Shown: piece after piece, positions 54,008 through 63,807 of the stretch
How positions within the stretch are numbered: position 1 is the stretch's first letter
Layout of the letters: every line of letters begins with the position of its first letter
DNA from: Pirellulaceae bacterium
GTDB taxonomy: Bacteria > Planctomycetota > Planctomycetia > Pirellulales > Pirellulaceae
Length of the DNA stretch: 64,000 bases
NCBI GenBank assembly: GCA_019636375.1
Contig: JAHBXS010000007.1
Coordinates: 1-64,000 of the forward strand
Reading direction: 5' to 3'
Notes under the pieces: generated by a model
What the model was told of the DNA's origin: nothing
The model's input: the letters and a program-made list of their open reading frames with translations, nothing else
Database searches by the model: none
Program-made: the position numbers and the translations under genes

Positions 54008-57000
54008 GTGAAAAAGAAGTCGAAATTGAATCGTGGTTCGTCCAAACGGGGAATCGATCAAGCCCAACCGTTGGAATACTCGCAGCTTGAGCCTCGATGT
54101 TTGCTTGCGGGAACTCCAACCTTGATCGACTTGAGGCCAGGGTTTTTGAGCTCACAGCCAAGATCATTCACGGAAGTCAATGGCTTGGCTTTTTTCCAAA
54201 CTCGCATGGGAGACGAAATCCGGAGTCTGTGGAAATCCGACGGGACGCTCGAAGGTTCGACTCGCGTCAAGGACTTTCCTGGCGGATTTGGATTTGCTGA
54301 ATTCACCAATTTGACAAATGTAAACGGAACTCTGTTCTTTGTGGCAAACGATGGTGTCTCGGGAACTGAACTGTGGAAAAGCGACGGGACTGAGGCCGGA
54401 ACGGTTCTCGTCAAGGACATTCGAGCTGGAGAAACCGGATCATCGCCTGATCGATTTGTTAACGTGAATGGGACGTTGTTCTTTACGGCTAACGACGGAA
54501 CACACGGTGTCGAGCTATGGAAAAGTGATGGCACAGAAGCGGGAACGGTGATGGTTAAAGACATCAGAGGCGGAGTACCGAATTCTAATCTTCAGTTTCT
54601 AACGAACGTCAATGGCACGCTGTTTTTTAGCGCTAACGACGGAACCAATGGTCAAGAACTTTGGCGCAGCAACGGCACCGCCGCTGGAACGTTTATGGTC
54701 AAGGACGTCAACCCTGGTTTTCTGGACAGCCATCCTAGTAATTTGTTGAATGCAAACGGGACTCTTTTTTTCGCGGGAACTGATGCGTTACAAGGAGCTG
54801 CGTTGTGGAAAAGTGACGGTACGGAAACAGGTACCGTTAGGGTAAAAAAGATTTCGCCATTCCTTTCTTCTGTTGTAACCCCACTGGCCAATGTCAACGG
54901 GACCCTGTTTCTCGCGGCGAACGATGGAACCCATGGCACTGAATTGTGGAAAAGTGACGGTACCTCTGATGGCACCGTTATGGTTAAGGATATTACTCCA
55001 GGCAACGGATCGACGACGATTCAATTTCCGACCAATGTGAATGGAACTTTGTTTTTCGGTAACTACGGTGGGCCAAACGGTGCCGAGGTGTGGAAAAGCG
55101 ACGGGACTGAGGCCGGTACCGTTTTGGTCAAAGATATCAATCCCGGCCCAGCCTGGGGTTACCCTAGAGAACTATTGAACGTTAACGGAACCCTGTTTTT
55201 CACGGCGATTGACGGAGTTCACGGGACTGAACTTTGGCGAAGCGATGGTACTGAGGCTGGTACCGCTTTGGTGGCCGATATTCGACCTGGCGCCAACGGA
55301 GCTGGTCTTGAATTATTTCCAGCGAATATCAACGGTACCTTGTTCTTCCGAGCTGATGACGGAACCAACGGAAGTGAATTGTGGGTCATGCGTTCGGAAA
55401 CTGAGCCTCGAGTCCCTGCACCTGGAATACCGGGAGTCGGGGTTTCCGGTGCTGGTGTACCGGGAGTCGGGGTCGTTGGCGTCGGAGTTCGCCCGCAACT
55501 ACCCAACATGGAACAAGTGATGGTCGATATCGCTGCGGGTGCTGGAGCGTCAAATCCTCGCGACTTCACCAATGTTAACGGGATAATATTTTTCACCGCA
55601 GAGCGACCCGACATCGGGCGAGAGTTATTTAAATCCGATGGTACTGTCGCTGGAACCGTCCTAGTGCGCGACATCGTATCGGGGAGCAGCGGGTCTGATC
55701 CTCAGAACCTCACTGTTGTTGGTGATCGCTTGTTTTTTACCGCGACCAATTCCGCGAATGGCCGAGAACTGTGGCGTTCCGATGGGACGAACGCAGGCAC
55801 AACCATCGTACGAGACATTCGCTCTGGAAACCAAGGCTCCGACCCGAGCGAATTGGTCAACGTCAATGGTGTGCTTTTCTTTGCCGCGAATGATGGTGTC
55901 AATGGAAACGAATTGTGGAAGAGTGACGGAACATCGGCTGGGACCGTGATGGTTCGCGATATTCAAACCGGTGCTGGCGGGTCCAACCCCCAATTTCTGA
56001 CGAACAACAAAGGCATCTTGATTTTTGCGGCGAACGACGGGACACATGGAACAGAGCTTTGGAGAAGCAACGGAACGTCTGGCGGGACGTTGATGCTCCG
56101 CGATATCTATCCCGGACCTGCAAGTTCCAATCCGTCTCAATTGGTTAATGTCAAGGGAATCGTTTACTTTACGGCCGATGATGGTACGAACGGAATCGAA
56201 CTTTGGAAATCGACGGGTTCGGTTGCGAACACCTCCTTGGTTCGCGACATCAATTCTGGCGGGACGGGCTCCAATCCATCACACTTGACGAATGTTCGAG
56301 GTAATCTCTTTTTCCAAGCCAATGACGGAGTGCATGGCACCGAGCTTTGGAGAAGTAACGGACGTGCGGCGGGAACGGTTTTGGTTCGAGACATCCAACC
56401 CGGAGCAGAGGGGAGCAATCCTGAAAACCTCGCAAACATGAACGGCTTTTTGGTATTCGCAGCCGATGACGGCAGTTCTGGGGTTGAGCTCTGGCGGTCC
56501 AATGGACAAGGCGCGGGTACCGTTCGCGTCCGCGATATTCGAGTAGGGTCCGCTGGGTCAGGACCACAACAAATGGCGATTCATCACGGACTCGTATATT
56601 TCAGTGCTCAGACCGATGCGGCCGGTCGCGAACTGTGGCGCAGCAATGGATTTCCCTGGGGAACAACTCTTGTTGCAAACATCAATCCAGGTGCCGCTGA
56701 TTCAAATCCGAGTTTCCTTACGTCGAACGGACACAAACTCTTCTTCCAAGCAACTAACGTCAGCAATGGTACCGAGTTGTGGATCTTAGGCGCATCTTCG
56801 GCAACACCGGCTCCCCCACAAATGCCTGCCTTTAGTCAGTTCGCTGGTCGTGGAACTCCTGCGCTCGCACTGTTCGCCCCAACAAAGTCTCAAGCGATGG
56901 ATTTGCTGGCGGCAAGTTTTGCGAGGGGAGACGAGCATGATTTGAATACGATTTTGGTTGGAAATGAAGATTCGTTGAATTGTCTCGACGATGATCTTTG

Positions 57001-57025
57001 TTTTGAACTCAACTTAATGACATAG
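54008..57025 (+). CDS. Giant secreted ELWxxDGT-repeat protein, two propeller-like arrays
   Basis: A 1005-residue protein. A basic start (KKKSKLNRGSSKRG) and LEPRCLLAG match the export-type N-terminus of planctomycete giant proteins. Then follow eight ~47-residue repeats with ELWKSDGTEAGTVLVKDI as the core, a closing half-repeat (ELWVM), a Gly/Pro/Val-rich linker (residues ~470-500, PGVGVSGAGVPGVGVVGVGV), eight more repeats and a closing half (ELWIL). The unit is predicted to form propeller blades. C-terminal ~65 residues are unrelated. GTG 54008 has GAGG 8 bases upstream. Likely a surface protein; ligand unknown. Confidence 0.88.
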   Translation: MKKKSKLNRGSSKRGIDQAQPLEYSQLEPRCLLAGTPTLIDLRPGFLSSQPRSFTEVNGLAFFQTRMGDEIRSLWKSDGTLEGSTRVKDFPGGFGFAEFTNLTNVNGTLFFVANDGVSGTELWKSDGTEAGTVLVKDIRAGETGSSPDRFVNVNGTLFFTANDGTHGVELWKSDGTEAGTVMVKDIRGGVPNSNLQFLTNVNGTLFFSANDGTNGQELWRSNGTAAGTFMVKDVNPGFLDSHPSNLLNANGTLFFAGTDALQGAALWKSDGTETGTVRVKKISPFLSSVVTPLANVNGTLFLAANDGTHGTELWKSDGTSDGTVMVKDITPGNGSTTIQFPTNVNGTLFFGNYGGPNGAEVWKSDGTEAGTVLVKDINPGPAWGYPRELLNVNGTLFFTAIDGVHGTELWRSDGTEAGTALVADIRPGANGAGLELFPANINGTLFFRADDGTNGSELWVMRSETEPRVPAPGIPGVGVSGAGVPGVGVVGVGVRPQLPNMEQVMVDIAAGAGASNPRDFTNVNGIIFFTAERPDIGRELFKSDGTVAGTVLVRDIVSGSSGSDPQNLTVVGDRLFFTATNSANGRELWRSDGTNAGTTIVRDIRSGNQGSDPSELVNVNGVLFFAANDGVNGNELWKSDGTSAGTVMVRDIQTGAGGSNPQFLTNNKGILIFAANDGTHGTELWRSNGTSGGTLMLRDIYPGPASSNPSQLVNVKGIVYFTADDGTNGIELWKSTGSVANTSLVRDINSGGTGSNPSHLTNVRGNLFFQANDGVHGTELWRSNGRAAGTVLVRDIQPGAEGSNPENLANMNGFLVFAADDGSSGVELWRSNGQGAGTVRVRDIRVGSAGSGPQQMAIHHGLVYFSAQTDAAGRELWRSNGFPWGTTLVANINPGAADSNPSFLTSNGHKLFFQATNVSNGTELWILGASSATPAPPQMPAFSQFAGRGTPALALFAPTKSQAMDLLAASFARGDEHDLNTILVGNEDSLNCLDDDLCFELNLMT

Positions 57026-57060
57026 GCTTTCAATCGTGGACAAGGCTAAGGGGTAAAAAT

Positions 57061-57163
57061 CCCCCGGTTAAAACCGGGGGCATTCCCTTTGTGTGTTGGT
57101 GTGTGTTTGTTGGTGTCTCTGTTTTAGGTTGAGGGTGATCCTCCCCCGGTTAAAAACCGGGGG
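57061..57163. repeat. Hairpin pair CCCCCGGTT/AACCGGGGG
   Basis: Two copies with 9-base GC-rich arms (57061-57080 and 57143-57163) separated by 62 bases. The first directly follows the ELWxxDGT stop by 36 bases and could act as its terminator, though no T-tract follows. Confidence 0.88.
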
Positions 57164-57251
57164 CTTCCTGCTCCACAGTCCTCGGTTCATCGAATACCTC
57201 CACTTCTGTCAATTCACTTGCAGTCATCACTGCGAATCATCTCTGCGAATG

Positions 57252-57350
57252 CCCCCGGATTTCATCCGGGGGATAGTTACCACCTACCTAGCACCAGCAC
57301 CCACTACCCGATGCTCGAAACCCACGATGCCCCCGGATTTAATCCGGGGG
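57252..57350. repeat. Hairpin pair CCCCCGGAT/ATCCGGGGG
   Basis: Two copies with 9-base arms (57252-57272 and 57330-57350), each preceded by TG. Their loops (TTC, TTA) differ from the first pair. Confidence 0.88.
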
Positions 57351-57501
57351 AGTTTCACCTTTGCCCTAGACCTTCCCTGCCCTAAACCTTCGCCCCACGT
57401 CACCTAGCCAAGTTGCCTTTATTGTCGGGTGACTGCTCACGGTGTCAGACTGCCTAGCGACCCTCACCCAAAATTTTAGGAAAATTTCTAGAAAAACCCT
57501 C

Positions 57502-57549
57502 TTGACACCCTCCCGCCAACGCAGATACTGTAGTATATCGGTAGTACAG
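57502..57549 (+). promoter_or_regulatory. Promoter and operator of the GntR-ABC operon
   Basis: A perfect TTGACA (57502-57507) is followed after 16 bases by GATACT (57524-57529) or after 18 by TACTGT. A dyad of the form CTGTANTA(N6)TANTACAG covers 57528-57549, overlapping the -10. This is where a YtrA-type repressor would be expected to autoregulate. AAAGGG at 57551-57556 is the ribosome site for ATG 57564. Confidence 0.7.
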
Positions 57550-57563
57550 CAAAGGGTTTTCAC

Positions 57564-57953
57564 ATGTTTTTTGAAATTGATGTCAGTAACGGCGTGCCGG
57601 TTTACGAGCAAGTCGCGCGGCAGATCAAGTTCGCGGTGGCGGCGGGGTCGCTGGTGCCGGGGGAGATGATCCCGTCTGTGCGGGAAATGGCCCGTGAATT
57701 GGCGATCAACCCCAACACCGTCGCGCGGGCTTATCGCGAGCTGCAAAACGAACAAATTATCGAAACCGTGCGGGGCGAGGGGCTGGCGGTGGCCGACAGG
57801 GCACGTGGGATTTGCCGCGAGAGTCGCCAACAGATCATTCGCGATCGCCTGCAAGGGGTTTTAGAAGAGGCCTTTCGCAGCCAACTCTCCGCCGACGAGA
57901 TCACGCGGCTGGTGAATCAAGAAATCAAACGTCTGCAATCTAAGTACAAATAG
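57564..57953 (+). CDS. GntR-family regulator, YtrA subfamily
   Basis: A 129-residue regulator. The GntR winged helix occupies residues ~8-75 (VPVYEQVARQIKFAVAAGSL, IPSVREMARELAINPNTVAR). The short all-helical C-terminus (about 50 residues) is that of YtrA-type members, which lack a large effector domain and usually control adjacent ABC genes. It precedes the ABC ATPase by 27 bases. The dyad in its promoter suggests autorepression; the inducing signal is unknown. Confidence 0.9.
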   Translation: MFFEIDVSNGVPVYEQVARQIKFAVAAGSLVPGEMIPSVREMARELAINPNTVARAYRELQNEQIIETVRGEGLAVADRARGICRESRQQIIRDRLQGVLEEAFRSQLSADEITRLVNQEIKRLQSKYK

Positions 57954-57980
57954 CCCTTTCTTTCACTTGTGGGAGCTACC

Positions 57981-58919
57981 ATGAATTCTATCGTAAAAAT
58001 CGAAAATGTCTCGCATCGATTCGGTAACGTCCTGGCCCTCGACAACCTCAGCCTGGAGATTCCGGCGGGTTGCGTTTTTGCTCTGCTCGGTGAAAACGGA
58101 GCCGGAAAATCGACAACCATCAAATCGATTATCGGTGATTTGCGACCGATGTCGGGGAGTGTGACGGTGCTCGGTGCTCCTGCCTGTCCGAGCACTCCTG
58201 AATTGCGGCGGCGAATCGGCTACATCCCGGAAGTGCCTGCCCTGTACGACTGGATGACGGTCGAAGAAATCGGTTGGTTTACTGCCGGATTTTATCCGCC
58301 GGGATTCACCGAACGCTATCTAACGCTGACAAATGACTTTTCCTTAGCCGCCAAACAAAAGATCAAGCATTTGTCTAAGGGTGGCAGGGCGAAAGTCGCA
58401 CTGGCGTTGACGCTGGCCCACGAACCGGAACTGCTGGTATTGGACGAGCCGACATCGGGGCTGGATACGCTCGTGCGGCGGCGGTTTTTGGAAAGCATGA
58501 TCGACATCGCTTCGTCAGGACGGACCGTATTGTTGTCGAGCCATCAGATTCCCGAAGTCGAACGGGTGGCCGACTATGTGGCGATCATTCATCACGGGAA
58601 GTTGCAAATCTGTGGGAGTCTGGAACAGCTCAAGGCTCAACACGAGCGGTGGGTGGTTTCGTTTGAGCAAGTTCCAGCGGCATTCCCTGCGGTCGTCGGT
58701 GAGATCATTCTGCATGAAGGCCAGGGGACGCGGCGCCAGCAACTTTTGATTCGCAATCCTGGTCCTGACTCACTGTGGCAAGTCCGTGACCATGCCGGGG
58801 TGGCGGAGGTGGAAGTGCATGTCCCGTCTTTGGAAGATTTGTTCGTGGCTTACATCAAACAGGAAAATTCGATGGCGACTGCGAACGACCGGGCCGTTAA
58901 TCAAGAGGTGCAATCATGA
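57981..58919 (+). CDS. ABC transporter ATP-binding protein (ABC-2 type)
   Basis: A 312-residue ATPase with Walker A GENGAGKST, Q-loop region RRIGYIPEVPALYDWM, a signature LSKGGRAK in place of LSGGQ, Walker B LLVLDEPTSGLD and the H-loop in LLSSHQ. The C-terminal extension (about 90 residues) is usual for exporters of the YtrB/CcmA class. GGGAG before ATG 57981 sets the start. Its stop overlaps the permease start (ATGA). It pairs with the following membrane protein. Confidence 0.9.
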   Translation: MNSIVKIENVSHRFGNVLALDNLSLEIPAGCVFALLGENGAGKSTTIKSIIGDLRPMSGSVTVLGAPACPSTPELRRRIGYIPEVPALYDWMTVEEIGWFTAGFYPPGFTERYLTLTNDFSLAAKQKIKHLSKGGRAKVALALTLAHEPELLVLDEPTSGLDTLVRRRFLESMIDIASSGRTVLLSSHQIPEVERVADYVAIIHHGKLQICGSLEQLKAQHERWVVSFEQVPAAFPAVVGEIILHEGQGTRRQQLLIRNPGPDSLWQVRDHAGVAEVEVHVPSLEDLFVAYIKQENSMATANDRAVNQEVQS

Positions 58920-61900
58920 GTCGAATCATGGCGATGCTAACCCCCTCTTGGCGGGTTTTGATTTGGAAAGAAATGCGGCAACTGCGCGGCGCTGTGTTCA
59001 CAGCCGCCGTGGCCGGGCTGCTGTTGTTTTTGTGGATGTTTATCCCCTACGGAGAATTTTCCCAATGGACGTCGATGATCAGAGAATCGTTGGTGTTTTG
59101 GTTCTTAGGAATTTTTGCGTTGGTGGGGTTTTTGTTTGCGGTCGAGCTTTTTGCAGGCGAGAACGAACGGGGGACCGTAGGACTTTTAAAGAATCTCCCT
59201 ATCAAGCCTCAACGGTATGCGCTTGGCAAATTGGGAGTGGGCCTCGTGTCGCTGCTCGCGGCGATGCTGGTGGTATATGCAATTTTATGGTTCCAACATA
59301 CGTTTCTCGTTCGAATTGAACACAAACCAAAATTTTCGCTAGTTTTGTCGTTAAGCTTGGCCATCGTCCCTGCCGTGTGGGTTTTTTTGATCACGTCAGT
59401 CGCGGCTGCCTGGACTCGAAACATGTTGGCAACTGGGCTGATCGCGTTGCCGGTATCTGCCTTGATTTTGCTTTGGCTACCAAAGGCTTTGTTCGGGATT
59501 CTCTTTTGGGCAAACTCTGAATCGACATTTTGGAAGAGTCTTGGTGAAAGCTTCTTCTTCGCTCCGCTCACTGATGGGTTGTGGTTCGCGCCTGCCCCCA
59601 ATCTCAACAAAAACGGCTGGATCATTTCTACTGGAGCCTGGATGTGGAATATAGCGGGCTGGGCGGTGTGCGTCTGGTTGGTCTCGCTGCGAGCGGAACG
59701 CTGGATCAGCCCAAGTGTTGGTACGAGACATCTGGCAAAAACGGCCGATGAGATTACATCGAAAAACAAAATTGCCAAGTTGCCACAAGCTCAGTGGAAA
59801 AGTCTGTTTTGGCTTGCCGCTCGGCAAGGTTATGGGGTATGGGTTTGGCTGTTGGTTTCCGCCTTGAGCTTGCCTTTGTTGCTGCCAACGGTTCTCCAGA
59901 CAAGCAAGCTCGGAATGTTTGCGCCCTTTTACTACAACGTGATCGTGTTGTCGGTATTGATGGCGATTGGTTCGGGGTCGATTTTTGGTAATGAACAAGC
60001 GAGCCAGCGATTGAGCTACTATCAGCAGCACTCGGTTTCTGGCCGCAAATTTTGGTGGTCGCGAATGACGTTGTGGCTGGGAATCATTTTGGTCGCCGTA
60101 GGCGCGACGATTCTCATACACTTTCTCCTTTTGTTGACAGCGTTTCCCTCCTTCGACGTTAAAAAAATGATCTCTTCTGAGAATGACTACAATGTATTGG
60201 GCATGCAGTGGTTGTTCCGCAGGTTGGGGGAATTCTTTTGGCTGGCGATCGTGTTGTTGGCGGTTGGGCAATTTTGTTCGTTGGTGTTTCGTCGAGCCAT
60301 CACGGCGGTTTGCATTAGCGCGATGCTGGGTTTGATATTGAGTTTTTGGGCCATTTCGATTGCGCTACGGGGAGAGTCGTTGGCTTGGTCGTTGTTGCCG
60401 TGGGGTCTGCTGTTGTTGTTTACCGGCTGGTACGTGGCACCGAAATGGTTGAACGGAACGTGGAGTCTGCGATGGCGGGTCTTGACGGTGACGGCTTTAT
60501 CAATTGCGTTCCTGATTCAGTTCAGCGTTTTTGCGAGCAAACGGCGGTACGAGTTCGCATCGCCACCGACACCGGAAGTGGTGCGAAAACGAATGGATGC
60601 GGTCTCGCCAGAATTCCTCAAAGATTTCCAGATGGCGCTTTTATACGACGATGGGGAACGCCCTGAAAATCAAGATGAGTCCGGAGATACTCCGTTGCAT
60701 CAATTGGGTTGGGGTGCGGTCGACACGGTTAACGACCGCTGGTCGACTCACAAAGACGCCGTCCTCGCCTATTTGTCGAAGAATCGTGATACCATCGAGC
60801 GACTAAAGACAGCCCTGTCGGCTATCGACCAGCGGATCGACTGGCCTGACGAGGGGCCGCCCAGTTTCTGGTCAGCCTTAGTGCTGAATCAAATTAATGC
60901 GCTCGATTGGGAGGCCCAACGACTGCTCGCAGAGGGAGAGTTGAAAGAATCCTTGGATTGTATGCTTCTGCAAACCAAACTCTTCCCAATGTTGTCGCCA
61001 ACGACCTCTACCTACGTTTTCGAGCGATTTGTCGCTCGAATGATCCACTGGGCCGAGCACCCTGACCAAACGGCAGAACTCGTGTCTGAAGCGATCAATT
61101 GGAGTTACTTCGAACCAGCCATCCTAGAGAGCTCACGACTCCGTTTTGGAACACCTTCTGCTTGGTATTCTTTTGTACAGAAGGACGAGTCCTGGACATG
61201 GCACAAAAACGCAAACGAAAACGCTCTTCTAAAATTTTTAGATTTTGAAAACGACCGGAGACACCGTTTTGTATTGCAGGAAACATCTCATGCACTTCCA
61301 GGATATCTTGGTCTCGAGAAATCTGGAATTCTTGCCCTCAGGGGTAGTTGGATACCGTTTGTTTATCATTTTTCTACTAAATCGGCTGATTCCTGGGAGC
61401 TCGCCGATAAAGAGCGGACCAATTGGCGAAACAATAGTTTTCAAGAACTCAAAAAACATCGGCTGCTCAATACGGTTTTGTGGGGGTACCTCAACACTCG
61501 GCTTTATTTACAGAGCCAATTCTTGCAAACTGGTAGGTTTACGGAAATCGATAATCATCAACGATCTCAACATCAGAATATGTTTTATTGGCTTAATTTA
61601 ACTCGTTACGATGACAACTACTATCCTCTCGGCGATTCTTTCGAGATAGAATATCCCCCCGTTTCGTCACTTAAAATCATTGATAGCGAGATACGCCCTG
61701 CTAAACAAGGCGAAACTGTACCAACGATTCCCTGGGCAACAATTCCCCCCGACACTCCCTATCAACTTCTACCCTTTCCTCAAAGGGAGCTTCGTGCCCA
61801 AGATCTCCTGGGCCGGGAACAGCAAGCGTGGTACGGGCTGATCGATTATCGGTTGCGACCGAATCGGCCAATTGAAACGAGTGAAGGGGCTGTCGATAAA

Positions 61901-61987
61901 GCGGCGGATGAACTGGACAATTCCAATCTTGTATCGCCGCCTGACGCCGGAACAAAAACCGAGGAATCGGCCGACAAAGACCAGTAA
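58916..61987 (+). CDS. Large ABC-2 type permease with a long extracytoplasmic domain
   Basis: A 1023-residue protein. The first ~545 residues hold about twelve hydrophobic helices in two blocks (first FTAAVAGLLLFLWMFIPY, last LTVTALSIAFLIQFSVF) and the ABC-2 motif FAGENERGTVGLLKNLPIKP (split). The last ~470 residues are hydrophilic, mixed alpha/beta and unrecognised, and end in an acidic tail. Most ABC-2 permeases are 250-550 residues; here one chain seems to combine two membrane halves plus a large soluble domain. It may export a peptide or remodel the envelope under GntR control. Confidence 0.8.
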   Translation: MSRIMAMLTPSWRVLIWKEMRQLRGAVFTAAVAGLLLFLWMFIPYGEFSQWTSMIRESLVFWFLGIFALVGFLFAVELFAGENERGTVGLLKNLPIKPQRYALGKLGVGLVSLLAAMLVVYAILWFQHTFLVRIEHKPKFSLVLSLSLAIVPAVWVFLITSVAAAWTRNMLATGLIALPVSALILLWLPKALFGILFWANSESTFWKSLGESFFFAPLTDGLWFAPAPNLNKNGWIISTGAWMWNIAGWAVCVWLVSLRAERWISPSVGTRHLAKTADEITSKNKIAKLPQAQWKSLFWLAARQGYGVWVWLLVSALSLPLLLPTVLQTSKLGMFAPFYYNVIVLSVLMAIGSGSIFGNEQASQRLSYYQQHSVSGRKFWWSRMTLWLGIILVAVGATILIHFLLLLTAFPSFDVKKMISSENDYNVLGMQWLFRRLGEFFWLAIVLLAVGQFCSLVFRRAITAVCISAMLGLILSFWAISIALRGESLAWSLLPWGLLLLFTGWYVAPKWLNGTWSLRWRVLTVTALSIAFLIQFSVFASKRRYEFASPPTPEVVRKRMDAVSPEFLKDFQMALLYDDGERPENQDESGDTPLHQLGWGAVDTVNDRWSTHKDAVLAYLSKNRDTIERLKTALSAIDQRIDWPDEGPPSFWSALVLNQINALDWEAQRLLAEGELKESLDCMLLQTKLFPMLSPTTSTYVFERFVARMIHWAEHPDQTAELVSEAINWSYFEPAILESSRLRFGTPSAWYSFVQKDESWTWHKNANENALLKFLDFENDRRHRFVLQETSHALPGYLGLEKSGILALRGSWIPFVYHFSTKSADSWELADKERTNWRNNSFQELKKHRLLNTVLWGYLNTRLYLQSQFLQTGRFTEIDNHQRSQHQNMFYWLNLTRYDDNYYPLGDSFEIEYPPVSSLKIIDSEIRPAKQGETVPTIPWATIPPDTPYQLLPFPQRELRAQDLLGREQQAWYGLIDYRLRPNRPIETSEGAVDKAADELDNSNLVSPPDAGTKTEESADKDQ

Positions 61988-62016
61988 CGCTACTCGGCAA
62001 CTTTGATATTCGTTCC

Positions 62017-63807
62017 TTATTTAGCCAAGGGGAAAATCACTTTGAACTGACTTCCCTTGCCGACTTGGCTGGCTAGGTGGACGCTGCCCCCCATGCTTTG
62101 CGTCAAGTGTTTGACGATTGACAGCCCCAAACCTGTCCCTCCCAATTCGCGGGAGCGGGCGCTATCGACGCGATAGAATCGTTCAAAAACGCGGGGCTGG
62201 TGTTCGGGAGCGATACCGATTCCCGTGTCGGTAACGTCAATCACGGCGGTTTGCCCTTCGCGATATGCGGAAACGGTGACCGACCCTTTTTCTGGCGTGT
62301 AGCGCAAGGCGTTGCTGATCAAGTTTTTAACAACCGTCTCAAGTTCTTTCCCATCAACACGAGCGACGATCCCTTCAGCTTCCGCTCGATACGTGAGATT
62401 TACCGCGCGTTTGTCGGCCAATTCACGATACGACTCGACGCAATCCCGACAGATCGAATCGATCGGCAATGGGCGAATATTAAAGATCGCTTGCCCCGAC
62501 TCGACCTTGGCGAGGGTCAACAGGTCTTGGACCTGTTGGTCAAGTAACTCGGCCTGGGTTTCGATTTGCGAAACGAATTGAACACTTTTTTCGGGATCGT
62601 TCAACGCGCCCATTTTTAGCGTTTCCGCGTAAGCTTTGATCGAAGCCAGCGGTGTCTTTAGTTCATGCGAGACATTCGCGACGAAATCACGCCGCATCGA
62701 TTCCAGTTGGCGAATCTCGGTCACGTCGTGCATGACGATCGCAACCCCTGGATGAACGCCGGCGTCCATCACCGAGACCCGAGCGGCGATTTGTTTTTTG
62801 GGGTCGGTTGTTGTTTCAAATTCGACGCGGCGGAAAATTCGACGAAGTTGAGTTTCCTCGATCGCTTGTTGCAAAGCGGGAATGCGGACGATTTCCAAGA
62901 GCTTGCGGTTAAGTAGATCAGACTGTTCGATCCTCAACATTTCACAAGCCGCATCGTTGGCCAGGCTCACAACCCCTGTCGAGTCAATCGCCAAAACTCC
63001 TTCGATCATGCTGGTCAAAACCGCTTCGTTGCGATTGGAACTTGCGATAAGCGACGCCTCTCGTCGGGACAACTCGCTGAGCATGTGACGGAAAGCGTCC
63101 GACAGGTTCCGCCATTCATCGTTGCGATCGTCTGGAAGGGGCACGGTATCGTATTGCCCCATCGCGATTTTTCGAGCAGCCTCAGAAAAGGTATCCAGCG
63201 GCTTCGTCTCTCGTTGAATGAAGCGCCACATGAAGAACGCCGAGAGAAGTGCCAAACCGGTTCCGGAAATCCACAAGTACCGCAAGACCCCCTTTTCCAG
63301 TCGCTGCAAGTCATCGCGGTGTTGAGAAATCCGAATAAATCCCGCTGGCTCAGCGTAATTCGCCGAACCGACTGGCGGCTCGGTGTAGCCAATCGCCAAA
63401 TAATACAGCGGTTTTGCCACCGAGCCCGAAACGCGATACGATTTGCCGACCCCCTTTTCCCGCGCATCGACAATTTCGGGCCGATTGGCGTGATCCTCGA
63501 AGTCAGCATCGGGAGAATCGGAGTCTGCGTAGACGATTCCGTTATTGCCGATGAGGGTTACTCGCAGGTCAAGATGCCTACCCATCTCAATGACGTAAGA
63601 CCTCGCGCGCGGGTCTTCGATCGAGATTTCGGATAAGTGAAAGTAATGTCGGATATGCCGAGCCGCCATTTCCAAGCGGAGAAAACCTTGCTGCTTCATC
63701 TCGGACGAAATCCACCGCGAGGCGAAGAACAAAAAGATCAACGCCGTGCTCAGGTGCAACAGCAAATAAACGACGACGAATTTTCGAAAGACCCGAGTTG
63801 ATTTCAT
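62017..63807 (-). CDS. Sensor histidine kinase, PhoR-like (HAMP-PAS-HisKA)
   Basis: A 596-residue kinase. TM1 (VVVYLLLHLSTALIFLFF) and TM2 (LWISGTGLALLSAFFMW) flank a ~150-residue sensor domain. HAMP (TKPLDTFSEAARKIAMGQYD), PAS (VLTSMIEGVLAIDSTGVVSL), HisKA (RDFVANVSHELKTPLASIKA) and HATPase_c (NLISNALRYTPEKGS, GIGIAPEH, GTGLGLSIVKHL) follow. The order is that of PhoR/WalK. ATG 63807 overlaps the stop of trpA (ATGA), so it is translated with trpA. Its response regulator is not in the window. Confidence 0.9.
   Translation of the reverse strand: MKSTRVFRKFVVVYLLLHLSTALIFLFFASRWISSEMKQQGFLRLEMAARHIRHYFHLSEISIEDPRARSYVIEMGRHLDLRVTLIGNNGIVYADSDSPDADFEDHANRPEIVDAREKGVGKSYRVSGSVAKPLYYLAIGYTEPPVGSANYAEPAGFIRISQHRDDLQRLEKGVLRYLWISGTGLALLSAFFMWRFIQRETKPLDTFSEAARKIAMGQYDTVPLPDDRNDEWRNLSDAFRHMLSELSRREASLIASSNRNEAVLTSMIEGVLAIDSTGVVSLANDAACEMLRIEQSDLLNRKLLEIVRIPALQQAIEETQLRRIFRRVEFETTTDPKKQIAARVSVMDAGVHPGVAIVMHDVTEIRQLESMRRDFVANVSHELKTPLASIKAYAETLKMGALNDPEKSVQFVSQIETQAELLDQQVQDLLTLAKVESGQAIFNIRPLPIDSICRDCVESYRELADKRAVNLTYRAEAEGIVARVDGKELETVVKNLISNALRYTPEKGSVTVSAYREGQTAVIDVTDTGIGIAPEHQPRVFERFYRVDSARSRELGGTGLGLSIVKHLTQSMGGSVHLASQVGKGSQFKVIFPLAK

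Larger units (their letters stand above)
57026..57501. other. Spacer carrying four CCCCCGG hairpins
   Basis: Perfect or near-perfect hairpins CCCCCGGTTAA-type occur at 57061-57080 and 57143-57163, and CCCCCGGATTxxATCCGGGGG type at 57252-57272 and 57330-57350. Between the first two are TG-rich stretches. No gene is seen here. Confidence 0.85.
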
